From positions 1 to 13,595 of the forward strand of contig DOZA01000059.1 in the NCBI GenBank assembly GCA_003518245.1: a stretch of DNA of 13,595 nt, written 5' to 3'. The notes beneath the pieces were generated by a model. The model had not been told where the DNA came from. It ran no database searches and worked only from the letters and a program-made list of their open reading frames with translations. Positions within the stretch are counted from its first letter, which is position 1. Each line of letters begins with the position of its first letter. This DNA is from Bacteroidales bacterium. Lineage in GTDB: Bacteria; Bacteroidota; Bacteroidia; Bacteroidales; VadinHA17. A program made the translations under genes and the position numbers. Of this stretch, positions 6,558-13,595 are shown piece after piece.

Positions 6558-8126
6558 ATGAGTGATAATACTGAGAATAATAATGGACGTTCAGGAATAA
6601 GCAGGCGTGATATTTTAAAAGGTATGGCTACGGTTCCTGTTCTTGGAGCATTTGCTTATGCTTTTTACAGAAAGAGAAAACATACAAGGCAGATCAGAAA
6701 CAGTATCCTGGAAAATATTAACCTATCCACTGATGATAATGAAGTACCTGTTGCAAATTCACAGGGCAAAAAGATAAGGCTTGGATTAATTGGATTTGGA
6801 ATAAGAGGTCCGCAGATAGCAAAAGCCGCAGGTTTTCTACATCCTGAAAATGTTGAATCAATGAAAAAGGGTGCAGAGGCTAATAGTGCTGATAGCAGGT
6901 ACCAGGAATTTATAAATCAGGAAGATCTGAATGTGGAGGTGACAGCTGTATGTGATATATTTACGGTATACGCCAAAAAGGCACAGGAAACAGGTGCTAA
7001 TATTGAAAGGAAAGGTGAAGGTTTTAAACCGCAACAGATACCCGTTATATATAATGACTATCGGGAGCTTATCGCTGACAGTAATGTTGATGCTGTTATT
7101 ATTGCCACTCCTGATCACTGGCATGCCCACATGGCTATAGAAGCAGCCAGGGCAGGCAAGCATATATATTGTGAGAAACCTATGAGCTGGTCGGTTGAAG
7201 AAACCTATCAGCTAAGAAAGACGATAAAGGAAACAGGAGTTGTATTTCAGCTGGGTCACCAGGGAAGGCAGACCGAGGCATATAATAAAGCCAGGGAGGT
7301 AATTGATAATAATATAATAGGCAGTGTAAATCTGATAGAAGTTACCACTAACAGGAATACACCCAATGGGGCATGGGTTTATCCTATTCATCCGGAAGCT
7401 AACCCCGGGACAATAGACTGGCCTAAATTTATAGGTCAGGCTCCATGGCACAAATTCAGCCTAGAACGCTTCTTCAGGTGGAGATGCTGGTGGGATTACA
7501 GCACAGGCCTGTCAGGCGATCTTCTTACTCATGAATATGATGCTATGAATCAGATACTTGGCCTTGGAATACCGGATAAGGCCGTTTCCTCAGGGGGTAT
7601 ATACCATTTTAAAGATGGCCGGACCGTGCCTGATGTATTGCATACAGTGTTCGAATATGATGCATATGACCTGGCAATGGTTTACAGTGCCACCCTTGCC
7701 AACAGTAAATCAAGAGGCAAGGTAATAATGGGACATGATGGATATATGGAAGTAGGTAACTCATTGACTGTTTATGCTGACAGAGATTCGACCAGATACA
7801 GGGATAAATTAAAGAAGGGGATTATTGATCCCTCATTACCTATATTATCATATGTGCAGGGTAAGAAAAACATTGACGCAGTTACTTCAGCCACCGAGCA
7901 ATATTTTGCCGGGAGAGGATTACTGTATACCTACAGGGGTGGTAAAAGGGTAGATACCACTCATCTACATATTAAAGAATGGCTTGATTGTATACGGACG
8001 GGAGAAACACCATCATGTAATATAGATAGGGGCTTTGATGAAGCAATTACCGCTCATATGGGTACAATGGCCTATCGTGAGGGGAGAAGAGTACTATGGG
8101 ACCACGAAAATGAAAAGATAGTTTGA
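6558..8126 (+). CDS. Tat-signal Gfo/Idh/MocA family oxidoreductase
   Basis: This 522-residue protein has a twin-arginine signal (SRRDILKGM, R16-R17) followed by a hydrophobic stretch VPVLGAFAYAF. A basic run YRKRKHTR follows with no obvious cleavage site, so it may stay anchored. The Rossmann NAD(P) domain begins at residue 74 (GLIGFGIRG, 76-84) and continues through TPDHWHAH (184-191) and the catalytic-Lys motif CEKPMSW (205-211). The C-terminal substrate domain shows WRWWDY-like aromatics (FRWRCWWDYSTG, 307-317) and GDLLTHEYD (320-328), where D321 and H325 are likely active-site residues. Proteins of this kind fold in the cytoplasm with tightly held cofactor before Tat export. They oxidise or reduce a sugar hydroxyl, often at C3. 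It sits between a DoxX-like gene (14 bases) and a TIM-barrel gene (22 bases). Substrate unknown; family very sure. Confidence 0.92.
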   Translation: MSDNTENNNGRSGISRRDILKGMATVPVLGAFAYAFYRKRKHTRQIRNSILENINLSTDDNEVPVANSQGKKIRLGLIGFGIRGPQIAKAAGFLHPENVESMKKGAEANSADSRYQEFINQEDLNVEVTAVCDIFTVYAKKAQETGANIERKGEGFKPQQIPVIYNDYRELIADSNVDAVIIATPDHWHAHMAIEAARAGKHIYCEKPMSWSVEETYQLRKTIKETGVVFQLGHQGRQTEAYNKAREVIDNNIIGSVNLIEVTTNRNTPNGAWVYPIHPEANPGTIDWPKFIGQAPWHKFSLERFFRWRCWWDYSTGLSGDLLTHEYDAMNQILGLGIPDKAVSSGGIYHFKDGRTVPDVLHTVFEYDAYDLAMVYSATLANSKSRGKVIMGHDGYMEVGNSLTVYADRDSTRYRDKLKKGIIDPSLPILSYVQGKKNIDAVTSATEQYFAGRGLLYTYRGGKRVDTTHLHIKEWLDCIRTGETPSCNIDRGFDEAITAHMGTMAYREGRRVLWDHENEKIV

Positions 8127-8148
8127 TAAACAATTAAAAAACAAGATA

Positions 8149-8988
8149 ATGGAAAGACGAAGATTTATTAAAACTACAATTGCGGGAGCTGCTTTTACTA
8201 TGGTTGCTCCTACATATGGATGTACTAAAGAAGAAAAAATGACAGGCTTGATCCTTTATACACTTAGAAATGAGATGAATAAAGATCCTGAGGCTACTCT
8301 CGATAGGGTAGCTGAAATAGGTTACAACTGGCTTGAAGCTGCTTCCTATGCCAATGGTAAATTTTACGGTATGAAACCTTCTGACTTCAAGAAGATGATA
8401 GAAAGCAGGGGGATGAAGCTTATTAGCAGTCATAACGGATTAAGCCCTGATAACCTCGAGGAGGTTATAGGAGCAGCTGCCGAGGCCGGATTACAATATC
8501 TGGTTATTCCCTCGCTGCCTCATGAAATGTTTAAAAGCACGGATGGCTTAAAAAAAGCATCTGAATTTATGAATATGGCAGGGGAAAGATGCCGTGAAAA
8601 TGGAATAAGACTAGGATTTCATAATCACTGGGCTGAATTTGAACCTGTTGATGGACAGGTACCTTATGACGTATTTATGAAAAACACTGAGTCTGAGCTG
8701 GTAACCTTCGAGCTTGATATTGCCTGGATAACCAGGTCAGGTAACAGCCCGGTTGATTATTTTAATAAATACCCGGGCCGTTTCGAATTATTTCATGTTA
8801 AAGACCTTTCGAAAGAAAAGAATGATGCTACTCTCGGTAAGGGAATAATTGATTTTAAACCAATATTTGCAGAGGCTGATACAGCTGGTATGAAATTTTT
8901 CTTTGTGGAACAGGATAATTGCCGCACACATACACCTCTGGAAAGCATTGAGATAAGCAGGAATTATCTGCTCAATAATATTCTTTAG
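8149..8988 (+). CDS. Tat-signal sugar phosphate isomerase/epimerase-like TIM-barrel protein
   Basis: This 279-residue protein begins MERRRFIKTTIAGAAF, a twin-arginine signal (RRRFIK, residues 3-8), followed by PTYGC. C25 could be a lipidation site although the lipobox is poor. From residue 32 it is an AP-endonuclease-2-type TIM barrel. Motifs are GFHNHWAEFEPVDG (157-170), FELDIAW (187-193; D190), LFHVKD (214-219; H216) and FFVEQDNC (251-258; E254), which include the usual divalent-metal ligands. Relatives isomerise or epimerise free sugars or inositols, and some act as lyases on 3-keto glycosides. The Tat signal makes a phosphorylated cytosolic substrate unlikely. It is the last gene of the doxX operon, so its substrate is probably the product, or the precursor, of the oxidoreductase next to it. 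A bidirectional hairpin lies 51 bases downstream. Confidence 0.88.
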   Translation: MERRRFIKTTIAGAAFTMVAPTYGCTKEEKMTGLILYTLRNEMNKDPEATLDRVAEIGYNWLEAASYANGKFYGMKPSDFKKMIESRGMKLISSHNGLSPDNLEEVIGAAAEAGLQYLVIPSLPHEMFKSTDGLKKASEFMNMAGERCRENGIRLGFHNHWAEFEPVDGQVPYDVFMKNTESELVTFELDIAWITRSGNSPVDYFNKYPGRFELFHVKDLSKEKNDATLGKGIIDFKPIFAEADTAGMKFFFVEQDNCRTHTPLESIEISRNYLLNNIL

Positions 8989-9039
8989 CAGTTGTTACAG
9001 GTGAACATTAAATGACAATGATGCTGTTATGAAGCGATG

Positions 9040-9069
9040 GAACAGAACAGTACCCGTACTGCTCTGTTC
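9040..9069. terminator. Hairpin between convergent genes, probable bidirectional terminator
   Basis: Two 14-base arms (9040-9053 and 9056-9069) pair with one mismatch around a 2-base centre (CC). In the minus-strand transcript the mismatch becomes a G-U wobble, so all 14 positions can pair; in the plus-strand transcript it is A-C. It sits between the stops of the TIM-barrel gene (8988, +) and the dehydrogenase gene (9082, -). There is no clear U-tract on either side, so termination efficiency is uncertain. A palindromic protein-binding site is the alternative. Confidence 0.6.
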
Positions 9070-9081
9070 ATAAAATCATAA

Positions 9082-10227
9082 TTATACATCAGCCCATTCT
9101 TCTTCCCTGGATGATCTTACAACTGCATCAAGGAACTGCATGCCTCGTATGCCATCATCTATCCCGGGATAATCGTATTGTTGATCATGTTGCCGGCCTT
9201 CTTTAAGAGCTATAAGGTTAATGGCAAAATTCCTGTATAAATTAGCAAATGCTTCTATAAATCCCTCTGGATGACCTGCCGGCAACCGGTTGTGCTTGCT
9301 GGCAGTACTCCCAATGGCCTCGTAGCCTGTGCCTGTACGGTATACCTGCATAGGTGCGTCTTTCCATCTTAAAAGCAAGCTGTTGGGTTCCATCTGCTTC
9401 CATCCCAGGCTGCCTTTTGTTCCGTATACCCTTATGCTTAAACTGTTTTCTTCACCCAGAGCTACCTGGCTGGCTACAAGGCTGCCTTTTATACCTTCTT
9501 CAAAATTAAGGATTACAGTAGCGTCATCATCCAGCAGCCGTCCTTCAACAAAAGTGTTCAGCTGTGAATATAGTTTCTTTACCCTCTTACCGGTTATATA
9601 CTCTGATAATTGAAAGGCATGTGTTCCTATATCACCCATACATCCTGCCATACCGGCCTTTGACGGGTCGGCTCTCCATACAGCCTGTTTGTTACCCTTA
9701 TCTTCTTCCTTATCTGATAACCATCCCTGTAAATACTCAACAACTACTTTGCGTATTGTCCCAAGTTCACCATTACAGACCATTTCCCTGGCTTTTTTTA
9801 CCATGGGGTATCCTGTATAATTATGTGTCAGGCAGAAAAGGGTATTACGTTTATCAATGGCATTCTTAAGTTCGAGAGCTTCTTCAACCTCAAGGCATAG
9901 AGGTTTATCACAAACGATATGAAATCCTGCTTTAATCGATTCAAGTGCCGGCTTAAAATGCAGATAATTGGGAGTTGTTATGCATACAAAATCGGGTTTT
10001 TTGCTTTCAGAAAGACTACTTTCATTTTTTATCATGTCCTGCCAGCTGGCATAGACACGCTCCTTAGAAAGTCCATATTCCTTCCCGCTTCTGGCAGAAA
10101 TTACAGGATCACTGCTGAATGCCCCGGCCACAAGTTCAATTTTATTATCCATCCTGGCAGCCATAAGGTGTACAGGTCCGATGAATGAACCTGTTCCACC
10201 GCCAATCATTGCCATTTTAAGTCTCAT
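9082..10227 (-). CDS. Gfo/Idh/MocA family oxidoreductase, cytosolic
   Basis: This 381-residue NAD(P)-dependent dehydrogenase has no signal peptide. The Rossmann fold starts at residue 4 with MAMIGGGTGSFIG (5-17; glycine-rich loop) and continues with CITTPNYLHF (82-91) and VCDKPLCL (105-112), where K108 is the expected catalytic Lys. The substrate domain contains AGCMGDIGTHAFQL (194-207), with D199 and H203 in the family's catalytic D-x3-H arrangement, and QGWLSDKEE near 167. Later HNRLPAGHPEGF and DDGIRGMQFLDAVV are typical of the inositol-/sugar-dehydrogenase-like branch. It overlaps the upstream small membrane-protein gene by 4 bases (ATGA), so translational coupling is likely. It probably handles, in the cytoplasm, a sugar or keto-sugar released by the envelope enzymes encoded around it; the exact substrate cannot be read from sequence. 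Confidence 0.9.
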   Translation of the reverse strand: MRLKMAMIGGGTGSFIGPVHLMAARMDNKIELVAGAFSSDPVISARSGKEYGLSKERVYASWQDMIKNESSLSESKKPDFVCITTPNYLHFKPALESIKAGFHIVCDKPLCLEVEEALELKNAIDKRNTLFCLTHNYTGYPMVKKAREMVCNGELGTIRKVVVEYLQGWLSDKEEDKGNKQAVWRADPSKAGMAGCMGDIGTHAFQLSEYITGKRVKKLYSQLNTFVEGRLLDDDATVILNFEEGIKGSLVASQVALGEENSLSIRVYGTKGSLGWKQMEPNSLLLRWKDAPMQVYRTGTGYEAIGSTASKHNRLPAGHPEGFIEAFANLYRNFAINLIALKEGRQHDQQYDYPGIDDGIRGMQFLDAVVRSSREEEWADV

Positions 10228-10697
10228 AAAGATTCGTTTTTATAGATGATCTTAATTTTATTTATTTCAGCATACTCACTCAGGAAACCCATTATTCTCT
10301 GACCCTGAACAGGGTATTTGAGTCCCGGTTTTATTCTTATCCTTTTTGAATTATTTAAGTGAATTACCATATCAAATGGCCTGATTTCCAGATAAGTAAT
10401 ATTGTCTCGCCGGATTTTTTTCGCCGGCAGAAGGCTGTTTTGCCTGATGATGATATTTTCGCCTTCTTTTTTTAAATAGCGTTTTGCATAACCCAGGCCT
10501 GAATATATCTGGTAAATACCAAATAAGAAGAGAAATATGCTGCCGGCCCAGAATATTTTTTCATTATCAGGATATTTGATAAGAAAAACTGTCCACCAGC
10601 CTGCTGTGAAAATGCAAAGCAGACCAAAAATAAAAACTACTATACGTACTAATATTTTGTTTTCCTTTTCTCCCAATAAAATAGTCTGATCATTCAT
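10224..10697 (-). CDS. Small membrane protein with two TM helices and PH-like C-terminal domain
   Basis: I start this at ATG 10697 (157 residues); the frame extends to TTG 10718 but that start is less likely. Two hydrophobic helices, at about 15-40 and 48-66, are followed by a soluble, beta-rich domain (about 80-150) with alternating charged and hydrophobic residues (ENIIIRQNSLLPAKKIRRD, then ITYLEIRPFDMVIHLNNSKR). This layout matches bacterial PH-domain-like membrane proteins, whose function is generally unknown. The last four bases overlap the start of the Gfo/Idh/MocA dehydrogenase gene, so the two are translated from the same message. I see no catalytic motif. It might anchor or sense something at the membrane, but that is a guess. 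The PH-like assignment is by overall pattern and only moderately sure. Confidence 0.72.
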   Translation of the reverse strand: MNDQTILLGEKENKILVRIVVFIFGLLCIFTAGWWTVFLIKYPDNEKIFWAGSIFLFLFGIYQIYSGLGYAKRYLKKEGENIIIRQNSLLPAKKIRRDNITYLEIRPFDMVIHLNNSKRIRIKPGLKYPVQGQRIMGFLSEYAEINKIKIIYKNESL

Positions 10698-10804
10698 AAT
10701 TTTTATATTGATCTGCAATTTATTCTTTTTTGATGATTATATAAAGGTAATTTTTACGATTATATCAGTGTTAATTCTTATGTTTTTTTTAATTTTAGAA
10801 GTTT

Positions 10805-10812
10805 CAAAACTA
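10805..10812 (-). promoter_or_regulatory. Possible -7 element for the membrane protein/dehydrogenase pair
   Basis: On the minus strand, TAGTTTTG (10812 to 10805) fits TAnnTTTG. No convincing TTTG lies 19-21 bases upstream (only a TTTC-like stretch inside the start of the divergent gene at about 10833). It would give a leader of about 100 bases before ATG 10697. Weak evidence. Confidence 0.25.
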
Positions 10813-10823
10813 AAATACACCTA

Positions 10824-12311
10824 ATGATGAAAGAAAAGTCAAATAAGATTTCAAGGCGTTCATTTATCGGGAAAACAACAGCAGCTGCTGCGGGACTTAC
10901 AGTTTTACCCAGCTCTGTGGTTAGCGGACTGGGTCATATCCCCCCAAGTGATAAACTTAATATTGCCGGTATAGGAATAGGAGGCATGGGTAATGCCAAC
11001 CTTATGAACCTTAAGGATAAAGAGAATATTGTTGCTGTTTGTGATGTAGACTGGGATTATGCAATGCCAAAGTTTAAAAATTATCCCAAAGCCGAGCGCT
11101 ACTGGGATTTCAGGAAGATGTACGATGAGATGGGGAAAGATATTGATGCTGTTGTCATAGCCACTGCTGATCATACTCATGCAATAACGGCAGCAAATGC
11201 AATTGACATGGGTAAACATGTTTACCTGCAGAAGCCCCTCACTCATACTGTTTATGAGTCACGTTTACTTACAAAACTTGCTGAAAAACATAAGGTTGCC
11301 ACACAGATGGGTAATCAGGGCTCATCTGGTGAAGGAGTTAATAAGGTTGTAGAATGGATACAAAATGGAGAGATAGGTGATGTAACGAAGGTTGAAGCTT
11401 TCACCGACCGTCCAATATGGCCCCAGGGTCTGAACAGGCCGGCTGAAAAAATGGATGTGCCTGAAACACTTAACTGGGATCTGTTCATCGGACCGGCTAA
11501 GTGGAGGCCTTATCATAGTATTTATACACCGTGGAATTGGCGTGGATGGTGGGATTTTGGTACGGGCGCCCTGGGTGATATGGCATGTCATATACTACAT
11601 CCCGTATTTGTAGGGTTAAAACTCAAATACCCTGTTAAGGTGCAGGGAAGTTCAACATTATTGCTTACCGACTGCGCACCGAATGCTGAAATGGTAAAAC
11701 TTACTTATCCTGCACGTCCTGACAGGCCTGATTATAAGATCAGCCTCCCAGAAGTGGAAGTGACATGGTATGATGGAGGATTACAGCCGATGAAACCGGA
11801 AGGATGGCCAGAGGGTAAAAGCATGAATGATGCAGGTGGAGGAGTTATTTTCCATGGTACAAAAGATAAGCTTATCTGTGGGTGTTATGGTAAGGATCCA
11901 TGGCTGCTTTCCGGCCGTGAACCGGATTCACCTAAAACACAACGCAGGGTAACAGTCAGTCATGAAGCCGACTGGGCACGTGCCTGCAAGGAAAATCCTG
12001 AAAATCGCGTTCCTTCTAAATCTGACTTTGCTGAAGCAGGTCCTTTCAATGAAATGGTGGTAATGGGTGTACTGGCTGTCAGGTTGCAGGGACTGAATAA
12101 AGAACTGGAATGGGATGGTGAAAAGATGGAATTTACCAATATCAATAACAAAGAGGAGATAAAAATCGTTGTTGAAGATCATTTCACTATAAAGGATGGA
12201 CACCCAACCTTTAGTAAGAAATGGACAGACCCCATGAATGCTAAAGAATTTGCCGGGGAGATGATAAAACATACTTATCGTGATGACTGGTCATTGCCCG
12301 CAATGCCATAA
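10824..12311 (+). CDS. Tat-signal Gfo/Idh/MocA family oxidoreductase (QKP subgroup)
   Basis: This 495-residue protein has a clear Tat signal (ISRRSFIGKTTAAAAGLTVL, residues 9-28). ATG 10827 is an equally good start, one codon in. The Rossmann domain begins at residue 45 with IAGIGIGGMG (48-57) and ATADHTHA (113-120). The catalytic-Lys motif is LQKPLTHT (135-142), with Gln in place of the usual Glu, as in a large Bacteroidota subgroup. The C-terminal domain has WNWRGWWDFGTGALGDMACH (237-256; D252 and H256 likely catalytic), an inserted region rich in Pro and Trp (about 320-370), and the ending GHPTFSKKWTDP ... YRDDWSLPAMP characteristic of that subgroup. Such proteins are often encoded beside DUF1080 genes, as here (35 bases downstream), and are thought to oxidise glycosides to 3-keto-glycosides, or to reduce them, in the cell envelope. 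Family sure; direction and substrate inferred. Confidence 0.92.
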   Translation: MMKEKSNKISRRSFIGKTTAAAAGLTVLPSSVVSGLGHIPPSDKLNIAGIGIGGMGNANLMNLKDKENIVAVCDVDWDYAMPKFKNYPKAERYWDFRKMYDEMGKDIDAVVIATADHTHAITAANAIDMGKHVYLQKPLTHTVYESRLLTKLAEKHKVATQMGNQGSSGEGVNKVVEWIQNGEIGDVTKVEAFTDRPIWPQGLNRPAEKMDVPETLNWDLFIGPAKWRPYHSIYTPWNWRGWWDFGTGALGDMACHILHPVFVGLKLKYPVKVQGSSTLLLTDCAPNAEMVKLTYPARPDRPDYKISLPEVEVTWYDGGLQPMKPEGWPEGKSMNDAGGGVIFHGTKDKLICGCYGKDPWLLSGREPDSPKTQRRVTVSHEADWARACKENPENRVPSKSDFAEAGPFNEMVVMGVLAVRLQGLNKELEWDGEKMEFTNINNKEEIKIVVEDHFTIKDGHPTFSKKWTDPMNAKEFAGEMIKHTYRDDWSLPAMP

Positions 12312-12346
12312 TATGAAAAAATATTTAATCTTTAAAACCTGTTAAT

Positions 12347-13084
12347 ATGAGAATAATTAATATTTTGCTTGTCTTTTTACTTGTAATGTTCCTAAATACA
12401 TCATGCGGTTCATCAGGAGGTAATAAGGCAGAAAAAGATGCTGAAGAAGAAGAATGGATAGCTCTGTTCGATGGTACTTCAACGGAAAATTTCAGAGGAT
12501 ATGGCCAGGAAACTTTCCCTGAGAAAGGCTGGGAAGTAGTTGATGGTACATTGCATGTTATAGGATCAGGAAAAGGTGAAGCCGGTGGTGGTGGTGGTGA
12601 TATAATCACCAGGGAAAAATACAGTAATTTTGAGCTTTCACTGGAATGGAAAGTGTCAGAAGGTGGAAACAGTGGTATTTTCTACCTGGCGCAGGAACTT
12701 GAAGGTAAACCAATTTATATGTCCTCGCCTGAAATGCAGATATTAGATAATGAGAGGCATATTGATGCAAATCTTGGTAAAGATGGTAATCGCAAGGCAG
12801 GATCATTATATGACCTTATTCCTGCGGTACCTCAGAATTCAAAGCCTGCGGGTGAGTGGAACCATGTTAAGATAATGGTCTTCAAAGGCACTGTCGTTCA
12901 CTGGATGAATGGAGAAAATGTTCTTGAATATCATCTGTGGACTGATCAATGGAAAGAGATGTGTGCCAATTCAAAATTTGCTGAATGGCCTGAATTTATC
13001 AATACCGCCGAGGAAGGATACATTGGTCTGCAGGATCATGGCGATGACGTCTGGTTCAGGAATATTAAAATCAGGAAGCTGTAA
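12347..13084 (+). CDS. DUF1080 (3-keto-disaccharide hydrolase-like) lipoprotein
   Basis: This 245-residue protein has a lipoprotein signal (MRIINILLVFLLVMFLNTSC; C20 lipidated) followed by a Gly/Ser-, then Glu-rich linker (residues 21-36) that may direct it to the outer membrane. The DUF1080 domain (about 37-245) is a jelly-roll with the expected landmarks: WIALFDGTSTENFRGYG, GWEVVDGTLHV, DIITREKYSNFELSLEWK, GGNSGIFYL (107-115), EMQILDN (129-135), GSLYDLIPA (152-160), GEWNHVKI (169-176) and GYIGLQDHGDDVWFRNIKI (224-242). Family members hydrolyse or lyse the glycosidic bond of 3-keto-glycosides. The gene follows the QKP-type oxidoreductase by 35 bases and is almost certainly co-transcribed, so the pair fits an oxidise-then-cleave scheme. 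A run of five GGT codons (12586-12600) encodes a Gly stretch at residues 80-84, slightly extended but at a loop that is Gly-rich in relatives. Confidence 0.9.
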   Translation: MRIINILLVFLLVMFLNTSCGSSGGNKAEKDAEEEEWIALFDGTSTENFRGYGQETFPEKGWEVVDGTLHVIGSGKGEAGGGGGDIITREKYSNFELSLEWKVSEGGNSGIFYLAQELEGKPIYMSSPEMQILDNERHIDANLGKDGNRKAGSLYDLIPAVPQNSKPAGEWNHVKIMVFKGTVVHWMNGENVLEYHLWTDQWKEMCANSKFAEWPEFINTAEEGYIGLQDHGDDVWFRNIKIRKL

Positions 13085-13130
13085 TCACCTTTGAAGAAGG
13101 TCGTTACGGGCAGTTAGGACCGGGAGGGTG

Positions 13131-13595
13131 TTAGACTTGTGTATCAGGATTGCCTTTTAATCCTATTTCCTCAGCTACTTCACGCATCCCGTTTATACAG
13201 TCTTGAATTAATTCGGGCAGCTCTGCATTAAGCAGGGCTGCTCCTTTTTCAATGATAGACCTGTCAACACCGGCAGCAAAACGCTTATCATTCCATTTCT
13301 TCCTGACAGATTTTACTTTCATGTCAAGCACACTCTTAGATGGACGTACCAGTGCAGTTGTTGTAACCAGCCCCGTAAGTTCATCCATGGCATATAGAGT
13401 TTTTTCCATCTGACTAACCGGTTCAACATCAGTAACTATTCCCCAGCCATGGCTCAAAATAGCCCTGATATATCCTTCAGGCCAGTTGTTTTCTTTCAGT
13501 ATCTCTTCTGTTTTCTTGCAATGCTGTTCAGGATACATCTCATAATCAAGGTCATGCATAAAACCAATTATTCCCCATTTTTCTTCATCTTCTCC
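13131..13595 (-). CDS. HD-domain metal-dependent phosphohydrolase-like protein (5' end outside window)
   Basis: The minus-strand frame is open from the window edge (GEDEEKWGIIGF, then MHDLDYE) to TAG/TTA-type stop at 13131, giving 154 residues; the internal ATG at 13559 is not the true start, because the conserved residues before it are in frame. Visible motifs are the HD pair in FMHDLDYEMYPEQHCKK and the later HGWG (ILSHGWG), which together are typical metal ligands of small HD hydrolases of about 185-190 residues. An earlier His expected near the N-terminus would be outside the window. The C-terminal half is helical (VRPSKSVLDMKVKSVRKKW). It is probably cytosolic, and substrate unknown. It converges on the DUF1080 gene with 46 bases between; I see only a weak 5-bp hairpin there. 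Confidence 0.82.
   Translation of the reverse strand, partial: GEDEEKWGIIGFMHDLDYEMYPEQHCKKTEEILKENNWPEGYIRAILSHGWGIVTDVEPVSQMEKTLYAMDELTGLVTTTALVRPSKSVLDMKVKSVRKKWNDKRFAAGVDRSIIEKGAALLNAELPELIQDCINGMREVAEEIGLKGNPDTQV

Noticed and set aside
6858..7163. 101-residue minus-strand ORF inside the Tat-signal oxidoreductase gene
   Set aside because: It is the antisense shadow of a clearly conserved coding sequence and shows no protein-like domain.
12313..12345. Ten-codon ORF (MKKYLIFKTC) between the oxidoreductase and DUF1080 genes
   Set aside because: It is too short and has no supporting evidence; chance reading of an AT-rich gap, although it looks like the start of a signal peptide.
12586..12600. 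GGT triplet repeat (five copies)
   Set aside because: Codes for a Gly stretch at a loop that is Gly-rich in DUF1080 proteins; not a separate repeat element.
13087..13101. Hairpin ACCTT/AAGGT after the DUF1080 gene
   Set aside because: Only 5 bp, no T-tract; too weak to call a terminator.

Overview
The window looks like a chromosomal stretch of a Bacteroidota member, most likely from the Bacteroidales/Marinilabiliales group. The base composition is AT-leaning. Start sites lack clear Shine-Dalgarno sequences. At least two upstream regions carry the Bacteroidota promoter form (TAnnTTTG with an upstream TTTG-like element). The gene families (GH109-type and other Gfo/Idh/MocA oxidoreductases, DUF1080, Tat-exported sugar enzymes, AmrS) are typical of glycan-degrading Bacteroidota. 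The exact taxon is inferred, not shown.

Layout. 1-384 (+) is the C-terminal end of a GH109-like Gfo/Idh/MocA protein. It converges, with a 4-base gap, on a secreted gamma-glutamyltransferase (389-2077, -). 2206-2666 is a wrecked stretch: a histidine-kinase core fragment without either end abuts a DEDDh-exonuclease/GIY-YIG (UvrC-like) gene that has lost an internal piece and shifted frame near its 3' end (ORF 2650-3723, detached tail 2517-2666, -). 3808-4632 (+) is a fold-type IV PLP enzyme, followed by a 96-residue conserved hypothetical protein (4668-4958, +) that overlaps tail to tail with amrS (4945-5958, -).

The second half is about sugar oxidation chemistry. A promoter at 6004-6035 precedes a tight operon: DoxX-like membrane protein (6073-6543), Tat-signal Gfo/Idh/MocA oxidoreductase (6558-8126) and Tat-signal TIM-barrel sugar isomerase/epimerase-like protein (8149-8988). 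A hairpin at 9040-9069 separates it from a convergent pair: a small two-TM protein (10224-10697, -) overlapping by 4 bp a cytosolic Gfo/Idh/MocA dehydrogenase (9082-10227, -). Next comes a Tat-signal Gfo/Idh/MocA protein (10824-12311, +) and a DUF1080 lipoprotein (12347-13084, +). The window closes with a 5'-truncated HD-domain protein (13131-13595, -).

How the genes may work together. DUF1080 proteins act on 3-keto-glycosides, and Tat-exported Gfo/Idh/MocA enzymes can make or reduce such 3-keto sugars. The 6.0-13.1 kb block is therefore plausibly a cell-envelope 'oxidise, cleave, re-reduce' route for glycosides, with cytosolic dehydrogenase and isomerase steps. The DoxX-like protein may connect it to the quinone pool; that last link is inference. 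No RNA genes, CRISPR arrays, insertion sequences or prophage genes were seen.
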